Below the pieces are notes generated by a model. It worked only from the letters and a program-made list of their open reading frames with translations, was not told the origin of the DNA and ran no database searches. Positions 57,015-64,000 of a stretch of DNA of 64,000 nucleotides are shown in pieces (position 1 is the stretch's first letter; the number at the start of each line of letters is the position of its first letter). The DNA comes from Candidatus Aenigmatarchaeota archaeon (GTDB lineage: Archaea; Aenigmatarchaeota; Aenigmatarchaeia; QMZP01; QMZT01), in NCBI GenBank assembly GCA_016932735.1, contig JAFGCI010000003.1, forward strand, positions 1 to 64,000. Reading direction: 5' to 3'. Made by a program: the position numbers and the translations under genes.

Positions 57015-59423
57015 ATGAAAAATATATTTGTTTTTGGAATAACTTTGGTTTTAATTTCAGGTATAGCATCCGCTCTGCCAAATCCGGCATCCACATACTG
57101 TGAAGAGATGGGATATCAGCTTGCTGGGGAAATGTGCATTTTCCCTGATAAAAATAGTTGCGAACAGTGGGCATTCTATCGCGGCGAATGCGGACAGAAT
57201 TACGTTCACGGTGTAGAATGCGCTCAGGCAGGAGAACATTCTGGAGTTGCTATCCAATGTTGTGAAGGGCTTGACGAAATATCAAACTCTCCCGTAGGAA
57301 ATGATGGAATATGTGCTTATCCTATTGGTGCATATCCTATATGCTCTGATTGCGGTAATGGAATTTGTGAAGATTGGGAAAACGGATGTAACTGCAAGGA
57401 AGATTGTTATTCTGATTCAACATGTATAGATAAATGCGGCGATGGTATTTGTCAGGAGATTGTATGCCAGGGAACAGGGTGCCCCTGTCCGGAAACAGCA
57501 AATATATGTCCCCAAGACTGTAGTTCTGAAATATGTATAGATTCTGACGGCGGAAAGAACTTATATGAGAAGGGTACCGCAAAGAAAGGTTCTCAATCAT
57601 TAAGCGATCACTGCAACAGCGATGGGACTATAACAGAAAAATATTGCGAGAATAATGAAATAGTGTGGAATAGTTTTGAATGTCCTGAAGGTTATTCATG
57701 CAAAGACGGGGCATGCATAAAAGAAGAGACAGAATGCTATGCAAAAGGAAGTTCATGTTGCAAAGGAGATATCTGCCAGTCTGTGGCATTAGATTGTGTG
57801 GCTGGTTCCAAGCCCGTATTCAAAGGATGCACTGACAGCTGCAGCCCTCAATGGGAATGTGTTAAAACAGATGAATGTTATGAAATGGGAAGCTCGTGCT
57901 GTATAAACGGGCTTTGCCAGGCGATAGCTTGTGAAGAAGGTACCAAAGCCACATTCGGAGGCTGCACTGATGAATGTAAGCCCATATACGAATGTGTCAA
58001 AATAGAATGTCCACAATATACACCACCTGGTCCTGATTTCTGCAAAGACGGAAAAATCATAGACGGTGGGTTTGATGAGAACGGATGCAGGCTTCCGCCT
58101 AAATGCATAAGATCAGAAGAGAAATATTACTATTACGCCAAATGGTCTTGCTATGATGGCATCGGATACTCTTCAGAGGATTTAGCAATACCATCGACAG
58201 AGGAACCCATTCTGGTTTCCAACGATGTTACGACAGGATACATGACCGTCGAGGAAGTAGCAGGAACGTCGATTAAAATCTCCTTAAGATGCAAATCATA
58301 CAGCGAATGGCAACAGGAAGCTGAAGATACATGCAAGGGACATTGTTCAAAGGAAACGGGAAAATGCGGTGTCAACAGCTTCAGCGTATGGGGTGAATGC
58401 ACCCCTCCATATGAAACATGCTATGATTCCGACAATGGAAAGAATTATCATAGGCAGGGAACCACGAAATCCGGCTCCGGAAAGGTCAAGACGGATACAT
58501 GTATAGAATGCATCGGGGAATGCCAGATAAACGGCCCCTGTTCAGAGCCGTTCTGTTATAAAGTGGAAGAATACTTCTGCGGAAGGAGTGGCATCGAATC
58601 AAGCATATATTCCTGTCCGAATGGATGCAAAGACGGGGCATGCGTTGCTCTACTTACTTCGAAATGCAATTCAGATTCTGACTGCGGAGAAGGCGAGAAG
58701 AACAGGTACTGCTCAGGCGATTCTGCCTGCATCAAAGCAAAGTATCCGCAATGCCTTAATCCGGGCACTGAAGAATCGCAATGCTCATGGATAGGCACCG
58801 GCGGCTGCGAGGTATGCAAGAACGGGTGCAGCGACGGAAAATGCATAAGCGGCGAATGCGGAAACGGAATATGCGAAGAGAACGAAGTATGCGATGTGGA
58901 CTGCTGTGAATATTACTGCCAGATGTACTGCCCGAACGGCTATGTTGAGGGCAGCTGCCATTGCAAATGCCAGGAGGGGCCAGATGTAATCTGCACAGAT
59001 TCTGATGCAGGGCCGAACTACTTCATACCGGGAACAGCGATAGGCCCGGGAGGCTCGTTCTTCTCTGACATATGCGACACCAATGGCCGGGTGCTTCAGG
59101 AAGGCGTCTGCACTAAAGAAGGAACGGTCAGCTCGCTGAGATACGAATGTCCCAATGGATGCGAGAAGGGAGCATGTATAGATGAAGGAGATACAACATC
59201 ATGCAGCGGCTGTTCATATGAAAGCGCATGCCTACCAATAGGATTCCGGAGAGGAACGCAGTACTGCGACATAGACCACCAGCTAAAAGAGCAGAAATCA
59301 GGAACTGACGCATGCGATAACCATCACGAATGCTCAAGCAATGTCTGCGTCAGCGGAAAATGCGTGAGCCCTTCATTCATTGACGCGATAATAAGCTGGT
59401 TCTCGAGTTTATTCGGGGGATAA
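57015..59423 (+). CDS. Large secreted Cys-rich repeat protein with DUF333 domain
   Basis: 802 residues. A signal peptide (MKNIFVFGITLVLISGIASA) is followed by a DUF333 domain (NPASTYCEEMGYQL...CIFPDKNSCEQWAFYRGECG, about 22-75). Then come many Cys-rich modules: CGNGICEDWENGCNCKEDC, repeated at CGNGICEENEVCDVDCCEYYC; a DSDGGKNLYEKGTAKKGS type module repeated three times (residues about 175, 475, 660); and CYAKGSSCCKGD/CYEMGSSCC repeats. The C-terminus SFIDAIISWFSSLFGG is an amphipathic helix. About 80 Cys imply dense disulfide bonding outside the cell. GGGGTGAAT precedes the ATG. Probably a surface or adhesion protein. Confidence 0.78.
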   Translation: MKNIFVFGITLVLISGIASALPNPASTYCEEMGYQLAGEMCIFPDKNSCEQWAFYRGECGQNYVHGVECAQAGEHSGVAIQCCEGLDEISNSPVGNDGICAYPIGAYPICSDCGNGICEDWENGCNCKEDCYSDSTCIDKCGDGICQEIVCQGTGCPCPETANICPQDCSSEICIDSDGGKNLYEKGTAKKGSQSLSDHCNSDGTITEKYCENNEIVWNSFECPEGYSCKDGACIKEETECYAKGSSCCKGDICQSVALDCVAGSKPVFKGCTDSCSPQWECVKTDECYEMGSSCCINGLCQAIACEEGTKATFGGCTDECKPIYECVKIECPQYTPPGPDFCKDGKIIDGGFDENGCRLPPKCIRSEEKYYYYAKWSCYDGIGYSSEDLAIPSTEEPILVSNDVTTGYMTVEEVAGTSIKISLRCKSYSEWQQEAEDTCKGHCSKETGKCGVNSFSVWGECTPPYETCYDSDNGKNYHRQGTTKSGSGKVKTDTCIECIGECQINGPCSEPFCYKVEEYFCGRSGIESSIYSCPNGCKDGACVALLTSKCNSDSDCGEGEKNRYCSGDSACIKAKYPQCLNPGTEESQCSWIGTGGCEVCKNGCSDGKCISGECGNGICEENEVCDVDCCEYYCQMYCPNGYVEGSCHCKCQEGPDVICTDSDAGPNYFIPGTAIGPGGSFFSDICDTNGRVLQEGVCTKEGTVSSLRYECPNGCEKGACIDEGDTTSCSGCSYESACLPIGFRRGTQYCDIDHQLKEQKSGTDACDNHHECSSNVCVSGKCVSPSFIDAIISWFSSLFGG

Positions 59424-59487
59424 TTTATCCCCATCAATTTAATTTCATTTTCTTATTTGATGTGCACGAAGTGTGCATCTTTCCAGT

Positions 59488-60672
59488 CTACGGCTTAATC
59501 CATTCTATCTCGTAGTATTCATATTTAGAGCCGGGAAGTACTATCTGCTTTAGAACATAGTAAGTGATTGATGTTTCCCTGTCTGTAATTGAAAGCATCA
59601 ATGACAATCCCATTTCCTTTGCCATCTTCAGAAGAGATGCAAGTTCCACTCCTCCGATATGCTCATCTTCTGAAACGACTGCAAGAAGGTATCTGGGCTT
59701 ATCTTTCGGAGTCTCGCGGACGAATATTCCGCCTTCCTTCTTCCTTCTGTAGGCGACAAAATCGACATGATAATTTATGTAATCCTTCTCGGTCATCTCA
59801 GGAATACCGAGAATGAATGTCTTCTTGACGCCGTGCGCAACACGGACGGCTCTTGACCATTCCGAAATAAGGAGCTTCTGGTCTTTGGGGAAGACATGAA
59901 GAACGTGCTTGGAGTGTATCCAGTTGTCTTCCTTGACCGGGCTTGCGCCGGGGAAATATATCCGAAAGTGCGTCCCGAACTTAAAGCCGGTCTTAACGAC
60001 ATAGGACTGAAGCCTCCAGTCCTCATAAATATCATACAGTTCTTTGGTATACTCTCTCTTCTTTATGGCGGCATTAAGGACCTTCTCGGGGGTAGTCGCT
60101 TTCTTCGTTTTGGCGTCAATGAGCTTTACCCCGAAGTGCTTTGCGACAAAGACCGTCTCAAGAAAGCTCAGTTTGGAAGTGTCTCCTCTTCCCTGCTTGT
60201 AGATTCCGTACTGACCAATCCAGAACTCCTCGAAGAACCATTTTCCGAGCTCATCACTGTCAAGGATTGAATAAAGAGAGTCAGAAAACCAATAAGCTGT
60301 CGCCTCAAGCTTTTTTGTCTGGAGCTTTTTCGAAGGATACTTCTTGAAAGTCTTCCCCTCATGCTTGCTCCTTACGTTGGTAAGGCGTCTGACGATGAGA
60401 CCGCGGTCTCTCCAGTCCCTGTAAGCATTGTATTTGGTGAAGAGCCGATCCTCCTTTTTGGAGAAATGAACCATCACATCGGTGAAGGTCAGTTCCTTAC
60501 CTTTCACATCGACTGCTTTCGCATTCTGGAACTGGATAAGATAGAGGAACTCCTCGGGCTCAAGCCATATCAAGCCCTGCTCTTCCTTTCCGAAGAAGTT
60601 CTTCCTGAGCTTGTCGAGAGTCTCTTCATCCTGAGCGTATCCGCCTTTGGTCTTGTCGAGTATTATCTGCAT
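59488..60672 (-). CDS. endA: tRNA-splicing endonuclease, three-unit (epsilon-type) EndA
   Basis: 394 residues. The catalytic unit lies in the middle (about 100-295): YDIYEDWRLQSYVVKTGFKFGTHFRIYF, HSKHVLHVF and VRVAHGVKKTFILGIP give the Tyr-His-Lys triad (about Y239, H253, K283). Before it is an alphaN-like unit (about 1-97, GLIWLEPEEFLYLIQFQNAKAV...YNAYRDWRDRGLIVRR), and after it a betaC-like unit (296-394). This three-unit order is that of the epsilon2 enzymes described in ARMAN archaea, which accept relaxed and non-canonical bulge-helix-bulge introns. It fits the multiple non-canonical tRNA introns in this window. GGTATT precedes the ATG. Confidence 0.9.
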   Translation of the reverse strand: MQIILDKTKGGYAQDEETLDKLRKNFFGKEEQGLIWLEPEEFLYLIQFQNAKAVDVKGKELTFTDVMVHFSKKEDRLFTKYNAYRDWRDRGLIVRRLTNVRSKHEGKTFKKYPSKKLQTKKLEATAYWFSDSLYSILDSDELGKWFFEEFWIGQYGIYKQGRGDTSKLSFLETVFVAKHFGVKLIDAKTKKATTPEKVLNAAIKKREYTKELYDIYEDWRLQSYVVKTGFKFGTHFRIYFPGASPVKEDNWIHSKHVLHVFPKDQKLLISEWSRAVRVAHGVKKTFILGIPEMTEKDYINYHVDFVAYRRKKEGGIFVRETPKDKPRYLLAVVSEDEHIGGVELASLLKMAKEMGLSLMLSITDRETSITYYVLKQIVLPGSKYEYYEIEWIKP

Positions 60673-60762
60673 AGTAAATACCTTGTAAATGTCTTATGCT
60701 AATATGATGTGTTTGGTTTATAAGAATAAGTGAATAAACATAAACTTTAGCTGTGAGGCGTT

Positions 60763-62241
60763 TCATTTTTTAAACGTCCATTCACTTTCATTATACCATC
60801 TGAACTTAGTTTCTTCCGTATTTATTGGGTAAATATAACCACCATTATAAAGACGTGTAAATTCTTCGAGAGCCTTTTTCTCAGACCAGCCCAATAACCT
60901 TCCCAATTCCTCTATAAATGTATTCTTATCACCATTGGCATTTATGAAAGCTAATCTTACCCGTGGGTATGTTTTCTTTTCAAACTCACTCCTATGAGAA
61001 GCTATTTCTGGGTTCTCTGAATAGGAATGTTTCGTGTCCTCATAGGCTAATACACTATCAAAATTCCTTGTGGTTGAGTCAATAATCTCTTTCTTAATTT
61101 TATCTATATCGTCTTGAAAGAAAGCCGTGAAGAATGATTGCATTCTTCCTATATGTATATCTAGATTTTTTTCATCCATGTATTGTAGAACATTGCTTCT
61201 ATCACTGCCATAGAGTTCGTATATTTTTTCTAGAACATCTGAATGGATTGCACGAAATTCTTTTTCGTTTATTTTCTTATCCTTGATATTATAATATAAA
61301 AGGGAATTTTGGAGTTGAATATTGAAATCTAAATCTCTTACGTTCTCTATACCTATAATCTCATTATCGTTATTGTATTTGAATTCTGAATGTATGATGT
61401 TATCGATAGAATCCGATGCCATATTCCAAGAAATTGTTCTAAGCTTATTATTTCGGGCTCTTTGTCTTTCTATATTAACGAGGTCTTCTTTTAGGAAATT
61501 GATGATACCAAAATTGGATAAAGGCAGACCTATTTCAGTATTATTAAGTGCTTTATGAATTATATTCAAATCATCACTTATTCCCTTATCCTGTACATAG
61601 GAACACCCAATACCATCTGTTTTAAGGGTAAAATTTGTACCAACATAAGGAGAAATCAGTGAATTAACTATATGTTCATCATTATTGCTAAGTGTACTAA
61701 TTTCAGCAAAAGATTTTATTATACGCTTTAGTGGCATTAATGGAAAGGGTGGTAATGTTTTGGGTGGTTTTATAACAGTCGGGTTAAACTCCTTTAACAA
61801 GAAATATTGCTTGTAGTCTAGTGATTTTAATCCTAAACCAGACAGTCTAGTCAAAACTAATTCATTCGGCATCTCTGTAGAAGGTGTTAGACTGCTGTTA
61901 CATACAATAAAAACTTGCATATCTAAAAAGGAAGATTCGGCGTAATAATTGTATATTTTGCACCCGGCATGAAAGCTTATATCATGTGCTTTTTCCCATT
62001 TCTTAAGTAAATTGATATCTATCTTATTGTTATTCCTTTCCAAGTATCCGTCTACCTTTATAGTTTCATTTGTTTGGCAATGATTAAGCTTTGATATATT
62101 CTCTTGGTATATTTCCCTTACCAAGGGTATTTTCTCCGATACATTGGACTTCTTGCCAATAGGATAATCAAAGAGTATTCTTCTTTCTCCTATTTCTTCA
62201 ATCAATTCTTCATAAAATCCATTGATAGAACCAACATCCAT
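60763..62241 (-). CDS. AT-rich orphan gene, 492-residue protein
   Basis: 492 residues with no recognised domain. The sequence is rich in Asn, Ile and Lys, and the codons are strongly A/T ending, unlike the flanking endA. The C-terminal 110 residues contain KNTFIEELGRLLGWSEKKALEEFTRLYNGGYIYPINTEETKF, which looks like a winged helix. No signal peptide or membrane segment. It may be recently acquired, next to an ADP-ribosyltransferase-like gene and tRNA-Ala. Function unknown. Confidence 0.55.
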   Translation of the reverse strand: MDVGSINGFYEELIEEIGERRILFDYPIGKKSNVSEKIPLVREIYQENISKLNHCQTNETIKVDGYLERNNNKIDINLLKKWEKAHDISFHAGCKIYNYYAESSFLDMQVFIVCNSSLTPSTEMPNELVLTRLSGLGLKSLDYKQYFLLKEFNPTVIKPPKTLPPFPLMPLKRIIKSFAEISTLSNNDEHIVNSLISPYVGTNFTLKTDGIGCSYVQDKGISDDLNIIHKALNNTEIGLPLSNFGIINFLKEDLVNIERQRARNNKLRTISWNMASDSIDNIIHSEFKYNNDNEIIGIENVRDLDFNIQLQNSLLYYNIKDKKINEKEFRAIHSDVLEKIYELYGSDRSNVLQYMDEKNLDIHIGRMQSFFTAFFQDDIDKIKKEIIDSTTRNFDSVLAYEDTKHSYSENPEIASHRSEFEKKTYPRVRLAFINANGDKNTFIEELGRLLGWSEKKALEEFTRLYNGGYIYPINTEETKFRWYNESEWTFKK

Positions 62242-62316
62242 AATAAAGTGATGGAAGGAAAAATTAAAAGGTTAATCATTGGTTTCTTAGTTTTTGTTAT
62301 AGACTGCCAAACCCCT

Positions 62317-62742
62317 TCATCCAATAATCCCAACATCCTTTATTGTTCCCATGTATGCACAGGTATCAAAGTGCCTCATGCTTTCCTTCCAGTCGGAGAC
62401 GTATTTGAACCTCAGGACCTTGTCGTCTATGACAAGCCCCTTCGCATCGACTATGGCTTTTACAACTATTATCCTTCCCCCGAAAGTCTGGATTGTCTCG
62501 TCGGCTTTTGCTCTTGCAGCAACTTCTCTTCCAAGATATACCCTGTCGCCGTCCGTGAATGCGATGCCCTGCACATAGTTGCCGGTTTCCCTGCTTGGCC
62601 TGAGCCCTTCTTTGATTATCTTCTTTCTGAACTTTGTAGATGTACCATGATATAGGACAATCCTTTCTATTCTCTCAGGAAAAACGAAATCCCGAAGGTC
62701 AGGACACTCCTCATACGTGGGCAGTTCAAAGACGTTTGTCAT
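62317..62742 (-). CDS. ADP-ribosyltransferase-fold (KptA/PARP-like) protein
   Basis: 141 residues from ATG 62742 (MTNVFELPTYEECPD); the track's upstream start would run into tRNA-Ala. IVLYHGTSTKFRKKIIKEGLRPS is the first strand and helix typical of ADP-ribosyltransferase folds (KptA, PARP, DarT-type), with H of the YHGT motif. GDRVYLGREVAARAKADE follows at the position of the second conserved Tyr. A glutamate at the third position is not certain. It could be a toxin, an RNA 2'-phosphotransferase-like enzyme acting after tRNA splicing, or an NAD-dependent modifier. Confidence 0.5.
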   Translation of the reverse strand: MTNVFELPTYEECPDLRDFVFPERIERIVLYHGTSTKFRKKIIKEGLRPSRETGNYVQGIAFTDGDRVYLGREVAARAKADETIQTFGGRIIVVKAIVDAKGLVIDDKVLRFKYVSDWKESMRHFDTCAYMGTIKDVGIIG

Positions 62743-62792
62743 AATTGTTTTACTACTAAATAGTTTTATAAAAGATAATGGACTGGCGGGGA

Positions 62793-62877
62793 ATTTCACT
62801 TTTTTCACTCGTCGTTTTCATGATGAGTAATACCTTAGGGAAGCACGGAAGCGCAAGCTCCTTTAGCTTCTCTCGGT
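62793..62877 (-). other. T-loop intron of tRNA-Ala (85 nt)
   Basis: Inserted at 59/60 with bulges AA|A and AT|T. Internal hairpins include AAGCT-AAAGG-AGCTT. It contains CCGAGAGAAGC and GCGCTTCCG, faintly like the mobile core (CCGAGAGCTGACGCTTCTG), but the similarity is too weak to call homology. Confidence 0.8.
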
Positions 62878-62915
62878 TTTGAACCCCGGGCCTCTGCGTT
62901 GCGAACGCAGCGATC

Positions 62916-62991
62916 TAATATCCATAGTCCGCATTCTTCTTCCCCTAAAGGGCTTCTTTTCAGAAGCGTCAGCTCTCGGAAAGAAGGGCTT
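62916..62991 (-). other. D-loop intron of tRNA-Ala (mobile type)
   Basis: 76 nt at about site 20/21. Positions 62932-62987 match the T-loop intron of tRNA-Gly (7474-7529) at 51 of 56 positions without gaps. Exon AGTCCG can pair with intron CGGACT near its 3' end. Confidence 0.82.
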
Positions 62992-63026
62992 TACCGGACT
63001 GATCTACCAGCCCATCGTTTGGAAAT

Positions 63027-63092
63027 CTTTAGGCACAGCCTAAAGGATCTTATTTCGGATATCCCGCTTAATTATATTGGCTTTAGCGGGAT
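63027..63092 (-). repeat. Two-hairpin element 5' of tRNA-Ala (families B and A)
   Basis: CTTTAGGC-ACA-GCCTAAAG (63027-63045, 8-bp stem) and ATCCCGCT/AGCGGGAT (63061-63092, 8-bp stem). The first covaries with CTTCAGGC-TCT-GCCTGAAG at 15723; the second has the family A loop (minus strand AAAGCCAATATAATTA). They lie between divergent tRNA-Ala and carS; a TATA-like AATATAAT in the second loop is the best promoter candidate for the tRNA. Confidence 0.7.
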
Positions 63093-63142
63093 GCTTTCTA
63101 ACTTTATTAAATAAATCGAATTATATATTGTTAGTTGGTTTT

Positions 63143-63691
63143 ATGGAATACGGTCTTGTCTTGTTCTATTTCATAGAGGCTATATGGTTTATTCTTCCTG
63201 CCTATGCAGCAAATGGATTTGCGCCGCTTTTCAAAGGGAAAGTCCCCATTGACGGCGGCCGGAGGCTTAAGGACGGAAAAAGGATATTTGGCGACGGGAA
63301 GACCGTCAAAGGCTTCATCGGCGGTTGTGTAATGGCTCTGGTTGTGGGGCTGATCCAGATGCTTATAACACCTTATATCCCGTGGGATATGTCGCCGGTG
63401 GTTTTGAGAATAATCTACATGACGCCAGTCCTCGGATTCCTGTTAGGCTTCGGTGCGCTTGCTGGCGATATGGTCGGAAGTTTCGTTAAAAGAAGAATGG
63501 ACTTGAAAAGAGGAGAACCCGCCCCATTGCTCGACCAGGTAGACTTTCTTGTCGGTGCATTGTTTTTCACTTTCCTTATAGCCGATATCAAGGCAGAATG
63601 GGCGATAGTCCTTTTGATTGTAACACCGTTGTTCCACCTTCTGGCAAATGTCATAGGATACCTGATTAAGATAAAGAAAGAGCCGTATTAA
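63143..63691 (+). CDS. carS: CDP-archaeol synthase
   Basis: 182 residues from ATG 63143 (MEYGLVLFYFIEAIWFILPAY); the track start 63077 lies in the repeat region. Five helices and the family motifs PIDGGRRLKDGKRIFGDGKTVKGFIGG, GALAGDMVGSFVKRRMDLKRGEPAPLLDQVDF. It activates the ether lipid core with CTP, giving CDP-archaeol for polar lipid synthesis, downstream of the isoprenoid pathway encoded at 16-24 kb. Confidence 0.95.
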   Translation: MEYGLVLFYFIEAIWFILPAYAANGFAPLFKGKVPIDGGRRLKDGKRIFGDGKTVKGFIGGCVMALVVGLIQMLITPYIPWDMSPVVLRIIYMTPVLGFLLGFGALAGDMVGSFVKRRMDLKRGEPAPLLDQVDFLVGALFFTFLIADIKAEWAIVLLIVTPLFHLLANVIGYLIKIKKEPY

Positions 63692-63755
63692 CACAGTAAG
63701 TTAATAAAAACTGTTAATTCTGAAATCTTACCGCAATGAGGGTAAGCAATCCGGC

Positions 63756-64000
63756 TTACAGGTCGGTAAACCTCAGCCTGTCAGGCCTTCCGCCGGATTC
63801 CGCCGTCCTTGAATTCTCGTCGCTTTTCATCGGGTCTATGCTGCTTAGCTCGTTGAAGACGTCCTGATCAACATGTGTGGACTGTTCGGGGAAGTTCAGC
63901 TCGCCAAGAATCCTGTTCATCGTGCCTGTCCCTGTCATTCCGTCGGTTTTTGCATCAAGGTTATAAACCATGACCCTTGTGAACTTCTCGTAACATGACT
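63756..64000 (-). CDS. C-terminal part of an unidentified protein (cut by window edge)
   Basis: The frame stays open to the end of the window on the minus strand, so the track's Met at 63971 need not be the start. Visible sequence: SCYEKFTRVMVYNLDAKTDGMTGTGTMNRILGELNFPEQ, then a Ser/Asp/Arg-rich tail. I do not recognise the family. Confidence 0.5.
   Translation of the reverse strand, partial: SCYEKFTRVMVYNLDAKTDGMTGTGTMNRILGELNFPEQSTHVDQDVFNELSSIDPMKSDENSRTAESGGRPDRLRFTDL

Larger units (their letters stand above)
62779..63013 (-). tRNA. tRNA-Ala(CGC) with D-loop and T-loop introns
   Basis: 235 nt. Acceptor GGGCTGG/CCAGTCC with A73 includes the G3:U70 pair that is the alanine identity element. 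D-stem GATC/GATC, D-loop AGTCCGGTA, anticodon arm CTGCG-TTCGCAA-CGCAG (anticodon CGC), T-stem CGGGG/CCCCG. A 76-nt intron interrupts the D-loop (62916-62991, about site 20/21) and an 85-nt intron the T-loop (62793-62877, site 59/60; exon TTCA with intron TGAA). The D-loop intron carries the 56-nt core found in the T-loop of tRNA-Gly. Confidence 0.92.

Overview
The window reads as a chromosomal segment of an archaeon. Evidence: archaeal/eukaryotic-type ribosomal proteins (L34e, L14e, S6e, L24e, S28e, L7Ae), CDP-archaeol synthase, type III RuBisCO with AMP phosphorylase, the archaeal (phosphomevalonate-dehydratase) mevalonate branch, an archaeal tRNA-splicing endonuclease, TATA boxes about 26 nt before leaderless starts, and GGTGAT-type ribosome binding sites. 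Small overlapping genes, many lineage-specific small proteins, heavily interrupted tRNA genes and an EndA of apparent three-unit architecture (described from ARMAN/Micrarchaeota) point to a DPANN-type lineage. I cannot name the phylum from sequence alone.

Layout. 0-7.4 kb: a truncated thioredoxin gene, UPF0316 membrane protein, acetyltransferase, cold-shock protein, AmrS-type radical SAM enzyme, coiled-coil proteins, L34e/L14e, a tandem Lrp-like regulator and a divergent DisA_N-like protein. 7.4-12.6 kb: interrupted tRNA-Gly, RNase D, a YhaM-like exonuclease, a VIT-like membrane protein, a pilin and a metallophosphoesterase. 12.7-16.4 kb: rbcL-deoA (AMP salvage into glycolysis), a hairpin array and S6e. 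16.4-23.9 kb: a tightly overlapping operon for the late archaeal mevalonate pathway (UbiD, two dehydratase subunits, UbiX, isopentenyl phosphate kinase), a HAD/methyltransferase pair and mevalonate kinase. 24-30 kb: a family B DNA polymerase homologue with altered catalytic residues, then a minimal Mrp/Mbh-type antiporter module. 30-41 kb: two intronless tRNA-Val genes, PyrD, and a cluster of three eight-bladed PQQ-like propeller proteins with repeated SEY tails, a radical SAM enzyme and a tandem Lrp regulator. 41-47 kb: Lrp, TrmI, interrupted tRNA-Trp, tRNA-Leu and tRNA-Glu, Pth2, CorA. 47-57 kb: small proteins, L24e/S28e/L7Ae, SpoIIM-like protein, HerA-like ATPase, nucleotidyltransferase pair, sugar phosphate isomerase. 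57-64 kb: a large secreted Cys-rich protein, EndA, an AT-rich orphan, an ADP-ribosyltransferase-like protein, interrupted tRNA-Ala and CarS.

The most unusual content is RNA-level. All five interrupted tRNA genes (Gly, Trp, Leu, Glu, Ala) carry an intron at the same T-loop site (59/60), where the invariant TTCR of the T-loop can form one strand of a bulge-helix-bulge. A 56-nt intron core is shared, 51/56 identical, between the T-loop of tRNA-Gly and the D-loop of tRNA-Ala, which implies intron mobility. The EndA likely to splice them is encoded in the same window. A dispersed family of hairpins with a conserved TATA-like loop lies 5' of tRNA genes and rps6e. The propeller/radical SAM cluster is the best candidate for an undescribed protein system.
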